DNA from: an uncultured Lachnospiraceae bacterium
GTDB lineage: Bacteria > Bacillota > Clostridia > Lachnospirales > Lachnospiraceae
Assembly: GCA_910588825.1 (NCBI GenBank)
Contig: CAJURF010000014.1
Coordinates: 1-58,805, forward strand
DNA: 58,805 nt
Reading direction: 5' to 3'
Shown here: positions 17,493-26,801 of the stretch, in pieces
Layout: each line of letters opens with the position of its first letter
Position numbering within the stretch: position 1 is the first letter of the stretch
Position numbers and translations under genes: made by a program
The notes under the pieces: generated by a model
The model's database searches: none
What the model was told of the DNA's origin: nothing
What the model saw: only the letters and a program-made list of their open reading frames with translations

Positions 17493-19879
17493 AATGGAAG
17501 GTGATTCCAGGAGATCCTCTACTTGAAGTAATGATTCGGTCATTGCAGCAGAAGTTAAGCGGCGAAAATACGGAGGATGCTGAGCTTACAATCAGTTCAC
17601 GTGTGTACTCATTTCAGGAAGGTATCCGTAAACTAATCCTTTTACGGCCTGTCTTTACACACAAACTGTTTGAAAAGTTGATTACTAAGATAGATGCTTT
17701 GATCAATTCCGAAAATATGCCCATAAAAACATATGAAAAACAGCTTTGCGAAGAGTGGTTTAAAAATAAGATTATTACTATAGCAAACGCTAAAAAGACG
17801 GAACGGGATGGCCAAATTGGACAACGGGATGTTGCTATTGATTATTCCCGAATCAGAACAAAACTGGTATTGAAGAATGAGAATGATGTGCAGCTTGTGA
17901 TACCAGATATTCGTCTAAAAAATGAAAATGTCTACAAGGCTACGCTTGCTCTCTATTATAATGGGACAATTGTCCATCAACAAAACTTAAGCTGGTATGG
18001 CAATGAACTTGGAAAAACATTAAATGGAGAAGCTGTTTCTCTGCCTGCCTTTAATGGAGATACTAATGAACTGAATATTCAGGTGCGGATTACTTGTGAT
18101 AATGAAGAAATATATACCTCGGGCGATACATTGTATCGTCATATTCTGACATTCTCTGGGACAACAGAAACCAGTCTTAACCAGTTGAAGTGCGGTAATT
18201 ATACGCTGATTGTACCGTATAACGCTACGTTTGAAGTTGAAAGGGCAGATGTTACAGCCATAGATACTTTTAAAATAGGCGGACTTAAAGCATATTTTGT
18301 TGAATTGAAAAACGGCTTTGTGCTTACAGCGAGTGGAAAGCTACTTTCTTTTGACAGCATAGGAGGAACAGATATCCGCGTCCTTCCACCGACAGAACCA
18401 GCTCTCTTTCCAAGCGTACGTACGGATGATACAGAATATTACTTTACTTATCATGGCAGCTTTTGCAATGTCATTCTTGAAAATATGAATCTTCTGTCAC
18501 AGTTTGTGATCCTGCAAAACGGAGAACGTATTGAATTTTCTGAACTTTCCAAGACTGAAATTAGCAACGGGGTTGCTTTTAACTGTCCAATCAAAGGAAA
18601 AGAAGATATATGCAGAATTCAGATTATGGATCTTGATGGTGAAAAATTAGTCTTTGATCGGAGTTTTATTCTGATTGCAAGTGCAGAAGCACACTTTAAC
18701 CGGGAATATTATTATTCCCCAAATGACTACATTAATGCAACATTTACGGTTAGTATAGATGATTTTACCGAAACTGTGCCATTTACACAAGAAGATGAAG
18801 AAATAAGTGTGTCATATCGGAACGGAGAACTTCATATTGCCATTCCTAAAATACAGATTGAGGAAACTTCTGGTGTATGGATGAATGGGACAGCTCCGGC
18901 ATACTATATTGGAAATATTCCGCAAAATAGTCGGCTGACGGTGAAGAATCCAGCAAAAACAGAAGTACAGTTTACCGTTGACGGCAAGGATATTATGTAT
19001 GATGGACAGGGGCTGGTTACCCTTGGAAATGTTCTGCAGTCATTCGCAGGAACAGCTGCGTTTTCTCTTGCAGAAATCCAGATGATAGTTAAAGGCATCA
19101 CGCAAAATGATTGTTACACATTAGCTCGTGTCTGCTATAAAGAGCGGTTTCTGAAGACACCAGAATTCTGGACAGAAAATAACCGACTGTTTTGGAATCA
19201 TGGCGGAGGTTTTATCGGAAAAGAAGGAAGAAAATTTACTCTCTCATTATGTAGAAATGAAGCTAGTTTTACAGAATTTGAACTTGATGAAGGCATCGAA
19301 AGCGTAGAAATCCCGTCAGATATGGAGCTTGGAAATTATCATTTTAATATCAGTATCTTTTCTGGAGGTCTTTTTAAGAAGATTAAGGAAGTAATTGCGG
19401 AAGGCGACTGCATTGTCGGTGACAAAAATTTGCTGCGTTTTCAGGATAAACGTATTGTCGTGGATGCTGTTACAGATAGCGCTAATGAAAATGCAGGATA
19501 TATACAGATCAGAACCTGCTGCATTGATAATATAGAGTTTACAGGTATGGAAAATACTTCAGAGGGATATTGCCCTGTTTACAAAGGGATTATGTTTACA
19601 GAGGTTTCTCATGGAAAACGCTATGAATTTTCATTTGATGTACATACTAACAATCGGGGAATTGCAAAGATGATGGTCAATCCTGTGAGAATTGTTTATG
19701 TTAGTGATATCGCCCTGTGCATAACGGATCCCGAGTATGACGGACTTTACTATTATCATTATTATGATAAATATCTAGAAAAAACGATCTATTCCCTGAC
19801 AGATCATGAATATACAAAAGCCAATAAACATAAATATTCGACTGCTGATCTGTATAGGTATCGGACAGAAAGGATATAA
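17447..19879 (+). CDS. DruH-like large beta-rich protein, main part (frameshifted)
   Basis: 810 codons from the first in-frame ATG, which has no ribosome site; the frame is open back to 17369 and should be joined to the piece starting at 16932. From about residue 120 on it is a series of beta-strand-rich, Ig-like segments (for example VQLVIPDIRLKNENVYKATL, DTEYYFTYHGSFCNVILEN). I see no nuclease, helicase or methylase motif. It ends two bases before the helicase ATG. In type III Druantia a large protein of unknown function, DruH, precedes the DruE helicase; size and context fit, but I cannot confirm sequence homology. Confidence 0.55.
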   Translation: MALFDFLFDFYKNNLKWKVIPGDPLLEVMIRSLQQKLSGENTEDAELTISSRVYSFQEGIRKLILLRPVFTHKLFEKLITKIDALINSENMPIKTYEKQLCEEWFKNKIITIANAKKTERDGQIGQRDVAIDYSRIRTKLVLKNENDVQLVIPDIRLKNENVYKATLALYYNGTIVHQQNLSWYGNELGKTLNGEAVSLPAFNGDTNELNIQVRITCDNEEIYTSGDTLYRHILTFSGTTETSLNQLKCGNYTLIVPYNATFEVERADVTAIDTFKIGGLKAYFVELKNGFVLTASGKLLSFDSIGGTDIRVLPPTEPALFPSVRTDDTEYYFTYHGSFCNVILENMNLLSQFVILQNGERIEFSELSKTEISNGVAFNCPIKGKEDICRIQIMDLDGEKLVFDRSFILIASAEAHFNREYYYSPNDYINATFTVSIDDFTETVPFTQEDEEISVSYRNGELHIAIPKIQIEETSGVWMNGTAPAYYIGNIPQNSRLTVKNPAKTEVQFTVDGKDIMYDGQGLVTLGNVLQSFAGTAAFSLAEIQMIVKGITQNDCYTLARVCYKERFLKTPEFWTENNRLFWNHGGGFIGKEGRKFTLSLCRNEASFTEFELDEGIESVEIPSDMELGNYHFNISIFSGGLFKKIKEVIAEGDCIVGDKNLLRFQDKRIVVDAVTDSANENAGYIQIRTCCIDNIEFTGMENTSEGYCPVYKGIMFTEVSHGKRYEFSFDVHTNNRGIAKMMVNPVRIVYVSDIALCITDPEYDGLYYYHYYDKYLEKTIYSLTDHEYTKANKHKYSTADLYRYRTERI

Positions 19880-19881
19880 GC

Positions 19882-22800
19882 ATGTTTAATCCAATAACGG
19901 CAGCAGAAAACATAAAAGATGAATTTATCGGATATATTTCTACATTGTTCCATATCTCCGATAGGAACTACGCTAGGCAATTTATAGAAGCCCTGAAAGA
20001 AGATGGGGCTGTATCAAAGGGACCCTATCTTGATATTAGTGATTCTTATAAAACAGGAAAAAGTTTGGAGGATATGATTGAAGAAGGGGAAGCTTCTCCT
20101 TTATTTCGAGGGTTGGAAGGGAATATTCCTGACGGCGAGAAGGAAATACAGGTCTATCGAATGTTGTACCTTCATCAGGAAAGGGCACTAAGAAAAACTA
20201 ATAAGGGAAAGAACCTGATTGTTACTACTGGTACCGGTTCTGGAAAAACAGAATGTTTTATGATTCCCATTATAAACCATCTCCTGCGTGAAGCAGAGGA
20301 AGGAACACTTTCTTCGGGAGTCAGAGCAATTCTGATATACCCGATGAATGCCCTTGCAAATGACCAGATGAAACGCTTGCGAAATTTGTTGAAAAATTAT
20401 CCCGATATCACTTTTGGTGTGTATAACAGCAGTACTAAACAGAATGAGCAGGATGGTATTGCTGAATACGGAAAGATTTATAAGGATACCAACGGGTATC
20501 CGTTAAAACCGTTGAAAAACGAGATTATTTCCCGTGAGCACATGCAGGCAATGCCTCCTCATATTTTAGTGACAAATTATGCGATGCTTGAATATATGAT
20601 GCTCCGACCAAAAGATGATCTTGTGTTCTCCGGTGCAAAACTCCGCTTTTTGGTACTTGATGAAGCCCATATTTATCGTGGCACAACAGGAATGGAAACT
20701 TCTCTTCTGTTAAAACGTTTGAAGGCAAGAATCAGTAATCCTGCCAATGTATTACATATCCTTACCAGTGCTACGCTAGGGGGAAAGGAAGAGGATGCTG
20801 ATATCGTAAAGTTTGCGGATACGTTGTGTAGCTCTGTCTTTATGGAAGAAGATATTATCCGTTCTGAAAGTGTGGTTCCATTTTACAATAAACCTGCATC
20901 TGATATACCGGTTTCTTTGTTTGCTGATTTGGTTGATCCGAAAAAATCGCTTAACGAAATTGCCTGTGATTATAATATGACTGTTCCCAATGGGCAGTCG
21001 GATGCGGAGTTTTTATATGATTTATGTGTCAGCGCCTCTGTGTATAGGGATCTCCGTACAATAACAAGCCATCCGATGACAATTCCTGAAATCACAAAGA
21101 TTCTTCGACAAAACCATGATGTTACGGAACAGGATGTTGTCAACATTATCAGCATAGCGGCGCAGGCATCAAAGAATAAGTCCGCACTGATAAAGGCACG
21201 CTATCATATGTTTGCGAAAGCTATGGAAGGCGCATACATCACGCTGGGGCAACACAAAAAGTTGATATTAAACAGAAACCAGAGCATAGCCATTGGCGGT
21301 GAGAACTGGAAAGTTTTTGAAAGCGCTGTCTGTGATGATTGTGGCCGTATCGCCATAGTCGGAAAAAAATCGGACGGAAAACTGGAATTTGCTAATAATT
21401 CATTTGACCCGGAGATGGAGTATTATCTGCTCCGAGATAGCCATGACACGGATCTCGATGGGGCTGACGAAGAAGAAACTACGGATGAGATCGGAGAAAA
21501 TGATTACATGGTTTGTGCAAAGTGCGGCTCAATCATTCACGAGAGTTTGAAATCAGATCCCCCCTGTACCTGTGGATTAAACAATTATGTGCGTGTAAGA
21601 AAAAGCAGAAAAAGCGATGTACACGGCAACGGAAAATGTCCAAGCTGTAATTTGGGGAATTTTAAGACATTTTATCTTGGCTATGATGCAGCAACAGCTG
21701 TCCTTGGAACATCATTGTTTGAGGAATTGCCAGAAAGTGAAAAGGTACTTAAAAGCAAAAAAATGGGCTCGGGAACAAAGAAAAGTTTGTTTCGTTCCGT
21801 CAGGCAGAATTCGCAAGTAGAGATTATCAAGAAGAAAAGACAGTTTTTGTCTTTCTCTGACAGCCGCAGTGAGGCAGCATTCTTTGCATCTTATATGACA
21901 GCTTCCTATAGTGAATTTTTACGTCGTCGTGGCATTTGGCACATTATTGAAACAAACCGCAATAATATGGCTACCCATCCTTGGGAAATTCAATATTTTG
22001 TAGAGGAGCTGACATCATATTTTGATTCCTGCCGCACTTTTGCAAAACCTGGTGAGAGAGGGATAGAAAATCTGACTGCAATTAGCCGCAAGAATGCCTG
22101 GATAGCTGTGCTAAATGAAATGGTTAATGCCCGCAGAAATACCAGCCTTGCTTCCATGGGTCTAATAAAGTTCAATTATAAAGGAAATAGCGAAGATATC
22201 ATGGAAGGTGTTGCAGAAAAATACGAACAAAACCTTTATGATGTGAAGGCTCTGTTTGACTTGATTGTTATGGATATTGTGTACCATGGTGCATTGGAAG
22301 GAAAATGTGATTTAACCGCTGATGATCGGGAATATATTTTTTATACGGCAAAACCTAAGCGCATAAAGCGGTGTAAGGATTTAGACAAGGATAAGAAGAA
22401 AGCCTATCTGGCCGGATGGTCTGCTGCCTACAGAAAAAATGGAAATCTATTAAAAAACGGCCGCCTGAAACGCGTCATGAAAGTCCTAGATTTAGATGAA
22501 ACTGCGGCTAACGAGCTATTACAGATTTATTGGGATGAGATTCTATGCGGAGAAGAGAGTCTGTCTACTGCAGGCAATGAGGAATTTTATTTTAGTACAG
22601 ATCGATTTACAATAAGCGCAGGTACAGAAGATGTACCGATTTATGTTTGTGATGTCTGTGGCCGGACAAGCATGATTAATTGTAAGGGAATGTGTACAAC
22701 ACTGAAATGCGGCGGCCACCTAAAGAAAATCACGCATGCAATCCTGCTTGATGGTAACCACTATGCAAAGCTTTATAAATCCACGTTGATGCAACCTTTA

Positions 22801-24498
22801 CATATCAAGGAACATACTGCCCAGCTCGGAAGAGAGGAACAGCAGAAATATCAGGAGATGTTTGTTAACAAAGAGATTAACGCATTGAGTTGTTCCACTA
22901 CATTTGAAATGGGTGTAGATGTGGGCGATCTGGAAACTGTATATCTCCGCAATATGCCGCCGTCACCAGCAAACTATGTGCAGAGAGCTGGTCGTGCAGG
23001 ACGCGGCAGAAACACAGCAGCGTTCTCACTGACGTATTCCAAGCTGAGTTCGCATGATTTTACATATTATAAAAATCCAGAGAACATGATTACTGGAAAG
23101 ATTGGTGTGCCATTATTTACCGTAAGAAATGAAAAGGTTATTCTCAGACATATATTTGCGGTGGCATTAAGTGATTTTTTTGCAAAGCATGTTGATGTCT
23201 ATAATTCAAACAATGCAGACATTCTGCTTAATGGTGATGGATGGGAAAGGCTGTGCAGTTATCTTGAAAGTAAGCCAAAATATCTGAAATCAATTCTTCA
23301 AGATTCAATACCTGAGCCGAATCATGAAATTATGGGGATTAATGACTATTCATGGACAGAAAGATTGATTGGTAGGGATGGCATCCTCAAAATAGCAGTA
23401 GATGAATTCAGAGGAACAGTTAAATATTACAAAGATGAAATTGAAAGATTGCTAAAAGAAGGATTCACTCAGGAGGCTGCTGCTGTTGAGAAAAAGATGT
23501 GGTCTTATCGTCGAGGCAAAGAAGATAATCGCGGTAGAAATGAGTTAATAGCGTTTCTGGTCAGAAATAATGTGCTACCGAAATATGGGTTTCCGGTGGA
23601 TACTGTAGAATTGTATCAAAGTGCAAATAGCGTTACCGACAAGAAACTACAAATGGTCAGAGACCTCCAGCTTGCCATCTCCGAATATGCTCCTGATGCA
23701 CAGGTAGTGGCAGATGGAAAGCTTTACACCAGTCGATATATCCGGAAGCTTCCGCAGACTACCGGGCAGGATTGGGAAACAGCATATATTGCACAGTGCA
23801 AAAATTCTTCTTGCCGTACATGGAATTATCGTTCTAAGAAGCCGGATTCTTCGAAAGAAAAATGTGTGTCTTGCCATAAAACTATTGAATGGTCTCGTTG
23901 GAAGCAGGCCATTGAGCCAAGAAGAGGTTTTATTGCTGATACGATGCCAAAAGAAGTTCCTATGCGCAAACCGGAAAGAGTTTATCGCAGCGATGATTTC
24001 TATATCGGAGATGCTCAACGGCAGGTAATGCAGAAATATTGTTTTATGATGAAAGATGGAAATAAATTTCAGATAGAGACATCTATAAATGATTCGTTGA
24101 TGGTAGTCTGTAATGACAATTTCTATGTATGCCCACATTGTGGATATTCGGAAAGCGCTACTGAAAATTTAGAGGAAGCTGGTTTTAATTCACACCAAAA
24201 GACTATGGAAAAGAAGCATATTACGCCCTGGGGGAAAAACTGTGAGGTAAAATTGGAGAAAAATAAACTGTGCCATGTATTTAAGACAGATGTTGTACGC
24301 CTGGTATTTTCGACTCCACAGGCAGGCACTCTGGAAGTAATGCTATCTGTAATGTATGCTCTGTTAGAAGCATTGTCGGCAGTACTGGATATTGAACGAA
24401 ATGATATCAAAGGCTGCCTTCACAAAGTCATTTTAGACCACAGATTGGTATATTCTGTTGTTTTGTATGATGCTGTGGCAGGTGGAGCTGCCATGTAA
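19882..24498 (+). CDS. DruE-like DEAD/DEAH helicase with DUF1998 region
   Basis: Superfamily 2 helicase of 1538 residues as it stands. Motif I is TGTGSGKTE (P-loop GTGSGKT at 117-123), preceded by an HQERAL Q-like motif; motif II is DEAH (260-263), motif III SAT (296-298), and motif VI QRAGRAGRG (1034-1042). Cysteine pairs suggest zinc-binding inserts (CDDCG, CAKCG...CTCG, CPSC; then CDVCG...CGG). The C-terminus is of the DUF1998 kind, ending VVLYDAVAGGA. Here a missing base gives a premature stop; the next frame continues the domain (24492-24734). Large DUF1998 helicases power Druantia (DruE) and DISARM; with one large upstream partner and no methylase, Druantia type III is the nearest match. 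The ATG follows AAAGGATATAAGC, two bases after the preceding stop. Confidence 0.7.
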   Translation: MFNPITAAENIKDEFIGYISTLFHISDRNYARQFIEALKEDGAVSKGPYLDISDSYKTGKSLEDMIEEGEASPLFRGLEGNIPDGEKEIQVYRMLYLHQERALRKTNKGKNLIVTTGTGSGKTECFMIPIINHLLREAEEGTLSSGVRAILIYPMNALANDQMKRLRNLLKNYPDITFGVYNSSTKQNEQDGIAEYGKIYKDTNGYPLKPLKNEIISREHMQAMPPHILVTNYAMLEYMMLRPKDDLVFSGAKLRFLVLDEAHIYRGTTGMETSLLLKRLKARISNPANVLHILTSATLGGKEEDADIVKFADTLCSSVFMEEDIIRSESVVPFYNKPASDIPVSLFADLVDPKKSLNEIACDYNMTVPNGQSDAEFLYDLCVSASVYRDLRTITSHPMTIPEITKILRQNHDVTEQDVVNIISIAAQASKNKSALIKARYHMFAKAMEGAYITLGQHKKLILNRNQSIAIGGENWKVFESAVCDDCGRIAIVGKKSDGKLEFANNSFDPEMEYYLLRDSHDTDLDGADEEETTDEIGENDYMVCAKCGSIIHESLKSDPPCTCGLNNYVRVRKSRKSDVHGNGKCPSCNLGNFKTFYLGYDAATAVLGTSLFEELPESEKVLKSKKMGSGTKKSLFRSVRQNSQVEIIKKKRQFLSFSDSRSEAAFFASYMTASYSEFLRRRGIWHIIETNRNNMATHPWEIQYFVEELTSYFDSCRTFAKPGERGIENLTAISRKNAWIAVLNEMVNARRNTSLASMGLIKFNYKGNSEDIMEGVAEKYEQNLYDVKALFDLIVMDIVYHGALEGKCDLTADDREYIFYTAKPKRIKRCKDLDKDKKKAYLAGWSAAYRKNGNLLKNGRLKRVMKVLDLDETAANELLQIYWDEILCGEESLSTAGNEEFYFSTDRFTISAGTEDVPIYVCDVCGRTSMINCKGMCTTLKCGGHLKKITHAILLDGNHYAKLYKSTLMQPLHIKEHTAQLGREEQQKYQEMFVNKEINALSCSTTFEMGVDVGDLETVYLRNMPPSPANYVQRAGRAGRGRNTAAFSLTYSKLSSHDFTYYKNPENMITGKIGVPLFTVRNEKVILRHIFAVALSDFFAKHVDVYNSNNADILLNGDGWERLCSYLESKPKYLKSILQDSIPEPNHEIMGINDYSWTERLIGRDGILKIAVDEFRGTVKYYKDEIERLLKEGFTQEAAAVEKKMWSYRRGKEDNRGRNELIAFLVRNNVLPKYGFPVDTVELYQSANSVTDKKLQMVRDLQLAISEYAPDAQVVADGKLYTSRYIRKLPQTTGQDWETAYIAQCKNSSCRTWNYRSKKPDSSKEKCVSCHKTIEWSRWKQAIEPRRGFIADTMPKEVPMRKPERVYRSDDFYIGDAQRQVMQKYCFMMKDGNKFQIETSINDSLMVVCNDNFYVCPHCGYSESATENLEEAGFNSHQKTMEKKHITPWGKNCEVKLEKNKLCHVFKTDVVRLVFSTPQAGTLEVMLSVMYALLEALSAVLDIERNDIKGCLHKVILDHRLVYSVVLYDAVAGGAAM

Positions 24499-24734
24499 GA
24501 AGACTGGTTACTGAATCTGGAGATAAATTCCGGCGGGTTGTCGATAAAGCAATTAAAATAACAAAGGAGTGTACCTGTTCACCTTCTTGCTATAGCTGCT
24601 TGAGAAATTATTATAACCAAAAAATTCATGACAAGCTCAATAGAAAGTCTGCTTATAATTTTCTGGAGAATTATGCCGGAGAGTTTGAATCTATTACTGA
24701 AAAAGAATTTGAGACGGACGGAATAGGTCTTTGA
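24492..24734 (+). pseudogene. Out-of-frame C-terminal end of the DruE-like helicase
   Basis: Reads HVRRLVTESGDKFRRVVDKA, then CTCSPSCYSCLRNYYNQ and HDKLNRKSAYNFLENY to a TGA. The CxC..SCxxCLRNY..Q..H..L.R pattern is the expected end of a DUF1998 region. Restoring one G in gctg-ccat (24488-24492) would give DAVAGGAGHVRRL and join it to the helicase (about 1617 residues in total). Confidence 0.8.
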
Positions 24735-24853
24735 AAACTGCTCAAATATGATGCTTATCAGGCATATGGATTGCAATGCTCCCGTTACTTTTATCTACAG
24801 CTGACAGATTTACCTTTTAGATAGAGGATGAGCTGAAAAGACATATAAAAACG

Positions 24854-24898
24854 ACACACATCATAGTGCACCCTAGACGGTTACACTATGATGTGTGT
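24854..24898 (+). terminator. Terminator of the helicase operon
   Basis: acacacatcatagtg and cactatgatgtgtgt are perfect 15-bp arms around a 15-base loop, flanked by AAAAA on the left and TTT on the right. It ends the island operon. The 336-base gap 24735-25070 holds otherwise only the 35-nt repeat and no gene I can support. Confidence 0.85.
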
Positions 24899-25010
24899 TT
24901 TCTATTGTTCCAAGAAAACACAGACTCTCTCGCTGAACAGCCCCATGGCGCATTCCCACGAAAGGTGTCGGCAGGCTGCTATATGAAAGTCGAATTGTAC
25001 CAAAGACATC

Positions 25011-25045
25011 GTTTACATAGAAAGCTAGACTTCGTATTTAATACA
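25011..25045 (+). repeat. 35-nt direct repeat, right boundary of island
   Basis: gtttacatagaaagctagac continuing with ttcgtatttaataca; second copy of 15723-15757 (two substitutions). It ends 25 bases before the stop of the convergent AAA gene 4. Confidence 0.8.
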
Positions 25046-25070
25046 ACGCCAAATCTACCCAAAAACTGCT

Positions 25071-26762
25071 TTAACGCTTCCCAAACCGGATTTCGCAGTC
25101 CTTTCTGTAAAAGGCAGCCCCATAGCAACCAATCTCCCGATATCCCTCCCCCCGCAGTTCCTCCATATATTTTTTATCATAAATCTGCTCAAGTGCTTTG
25201 TCCGCATCTGCTTCCAGGTCATCAATATGGGCGGAAACCTTTACCTCAAAAATAAACGCCCTGCCCCGCAGAGACGGGCTTTTCACCATGATATCCGAAC
25301 GGCCGTTACCCGATTCCCTGTTAGATTTCACCCTGTACTTATCACTCTGGCTTAAAATGCCTGTAAGAAAACCATGATAGAAATTTTCCGCGCTGTCATA
25401 AAAACTGATCGAAGAAAAAAGCTGTTCGCTCAAAATCCGCTGTATCTTTTCTGCATTTCCCTCTTCCATTGCCAGATACAAATCCCGAAAATTCTGTTTC
25501 CCGATTCCTGAACGGAACCAATCCAAAATCGTGTTTTCGTAAATAGTCATGATCTCCGTGTTGGGAATCCTCACCAGCAGATGAATCGAAGAATCTTTGA
25601 AATACTCTGCCGCTTTCGTCAGATACCCAGTAAAATAAAGGAAATTCCATAAGTTTTCCCCTTTACTGTACATATCATCATAAGTGACTTCTTCATGTAT
25701 CTGGATATCCAGAGGCTCTCCCTCCAAAAGGGATTCTATCTGCCCTTTCATCTTTCCGTCTGCCTGTTCCACCAGTCTTTTGATAATTTCATTCGAACTG
25801 GTATTGCTCCAAAATGGACGGGGAAATGCATGAATATCCCCATTGAGATCATACAAAAATTTTATTACACTCCAGGGATTATATACCTCGGTCTCTCCAA
25901 ATCTATACCCATCATACCAGTTTTTCATATCCCCAAAACGGCTCTCCACCCCATAATACTTCATCATGCGAAGAACTTCCGGCTCTGTAAACCCAAAGTG
26001 TTCACTATAGTGCCTGTCAAGTACAGAAATAATGTTCAGATGGTTCAGCCCGGTAAAGATACTCTCCTTTGATATTCTCATGCATCCGGTAATCACCGCA
26101 AACTGGAGATACTCATTGGTTTTCAGCGTCGACTCAAAGAGAGAACGGATAAACTTCACTGCTTTCTCATAGAATCCTTCCAGATAGGCATTTTCAAGGG
26201 GAACGTCATATTCATCAATCAAAATTACAGTCTTCTTCCCAGTCACCTGGTAAATGCACTTACTTAAAAATTTCAACGATCCGGAATATTCATCATACTC
26301 TGCTTCTTTATCCACTATCTTTCGGAATTCCCTCTTTTCCCTGTCAGAAAGCCGGGAGCTTTCCAGAAGTTCTCTGTGCCGCCCAAATTCCGACGCAATT
26401 TCTTCCCTCATTTTATAATATGCCGACGAAAAGGTATCCTGCTTTGATGACTTCAGGGTAAGATTAATTACCGGATAGGACGCCATCTGTCCCGTGTATG
26501 CTGCCCCCGCCTCCGCAATCTTCAGTCCCCGGAAAAGCTCCCTGGCATCATCATTTTCCGCCTGATTCCCGGTATCCTCAAAAAAATACCTAATCATGCT
26601 CAGATTCAATGTTTTCCCAAAGCGTCTGGGGCGGGTAAATATATTCACTTCCCCCTTTTTATCCAGCAGTTCTTTGATCAGCATGGTTTTATCAATATAG
26701 CAGTAACCTTCTTTGATCACCTTTTTGAAATTATCAACACCTATCGGCAGCGGCTTTTTCAT
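25071..26762 (-). CDS. AAA-ATPase-like / PD-(D/E)XK nuclease-fold protein (copy 4)
   Basis: 563 residues from the ATG at 26762 (GGAGGT, spacing nine). RPRRFGKT is at 44-51; VILIDEYDVPLENAYL is the Walker B region, and GRSDIMVKSPSLRG...FIFEVKVSAH is the nuclease-fold core. It is close to copy 3 along its whole length. It starts 39 bases after the stop of the kinase-TIR gene on the same strand and no terminator lies between, so the two are very likely cotranscribed from the promoter at 30495-30523. This is the only copy with a signalling-type partner. Confidence 0.8.
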   Translation of the reverse strand: MKKPLPIGVDNFKKVIKEGYCYIDKTMLIKELLDKKGEVNIFTRPRRFGKTLNLSMIRYFFEDTGNQAENDDARELFRGLKIAEAGAAYTGQMASYPVINLTLKSSKQDTFSSAYYKMREEIASEFGRHRELLESSRLSDREKREFRKIVDKEAEYDEYSGSLKFLSKCIYQVTGKKTVILIDEYDVPLENAYLEGFYEKAVKFIRSLFESTLKTNEYLQFAVITGCMRISKESIFTGLNHLNIISVLDRHYSEHFGFTEPEVLRMMKYYGVESRFGDMKNWYDGYRFGETEVYNPWSVIKFLYDLNGDIHAFPRPFWSNTSSNEIIKRLVEQADGKMKGQIESLLEGEPLDIQIHEEVTYDDMYSKGENLWNFLYFTGYLTKAAEYFKDSSIHLLVRIPNTEIMTIYENTILDWFRSGIGKQNFRDLYLAMEEGNAEKIQRILSEQLFSSISFYDSAENFYHGFLTGILSQSDKYRVKSNRESGNGRSDIMVKSPSLRGRAFIFEVKVSAHIDDLEADADKALEQIYDKKYMEELRGEGYREIGCYGAAFYRKDCEIRFGKR

Positions 26763-26801
26763 TTTCCCACCTCCATAAACCTGCACAGGGGGCTCTCTTT
26801 C

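Noticed and set aside
19882..24734. DISARM (DrmA/DrmB) assignment for the DUF1998 helicase
   Set aside because: DISARM needs separate helicase and DUF1998 genes plus DrmC and a methylase; here helicase and DUF1998 are one protein with a single large upstream partner.
24854..24898. Perfect inverted repeat as the end of a transposable element
   Set aside because: Its position after the helicase operon, A/T-flanked stem and single occurrence fit a terminator.
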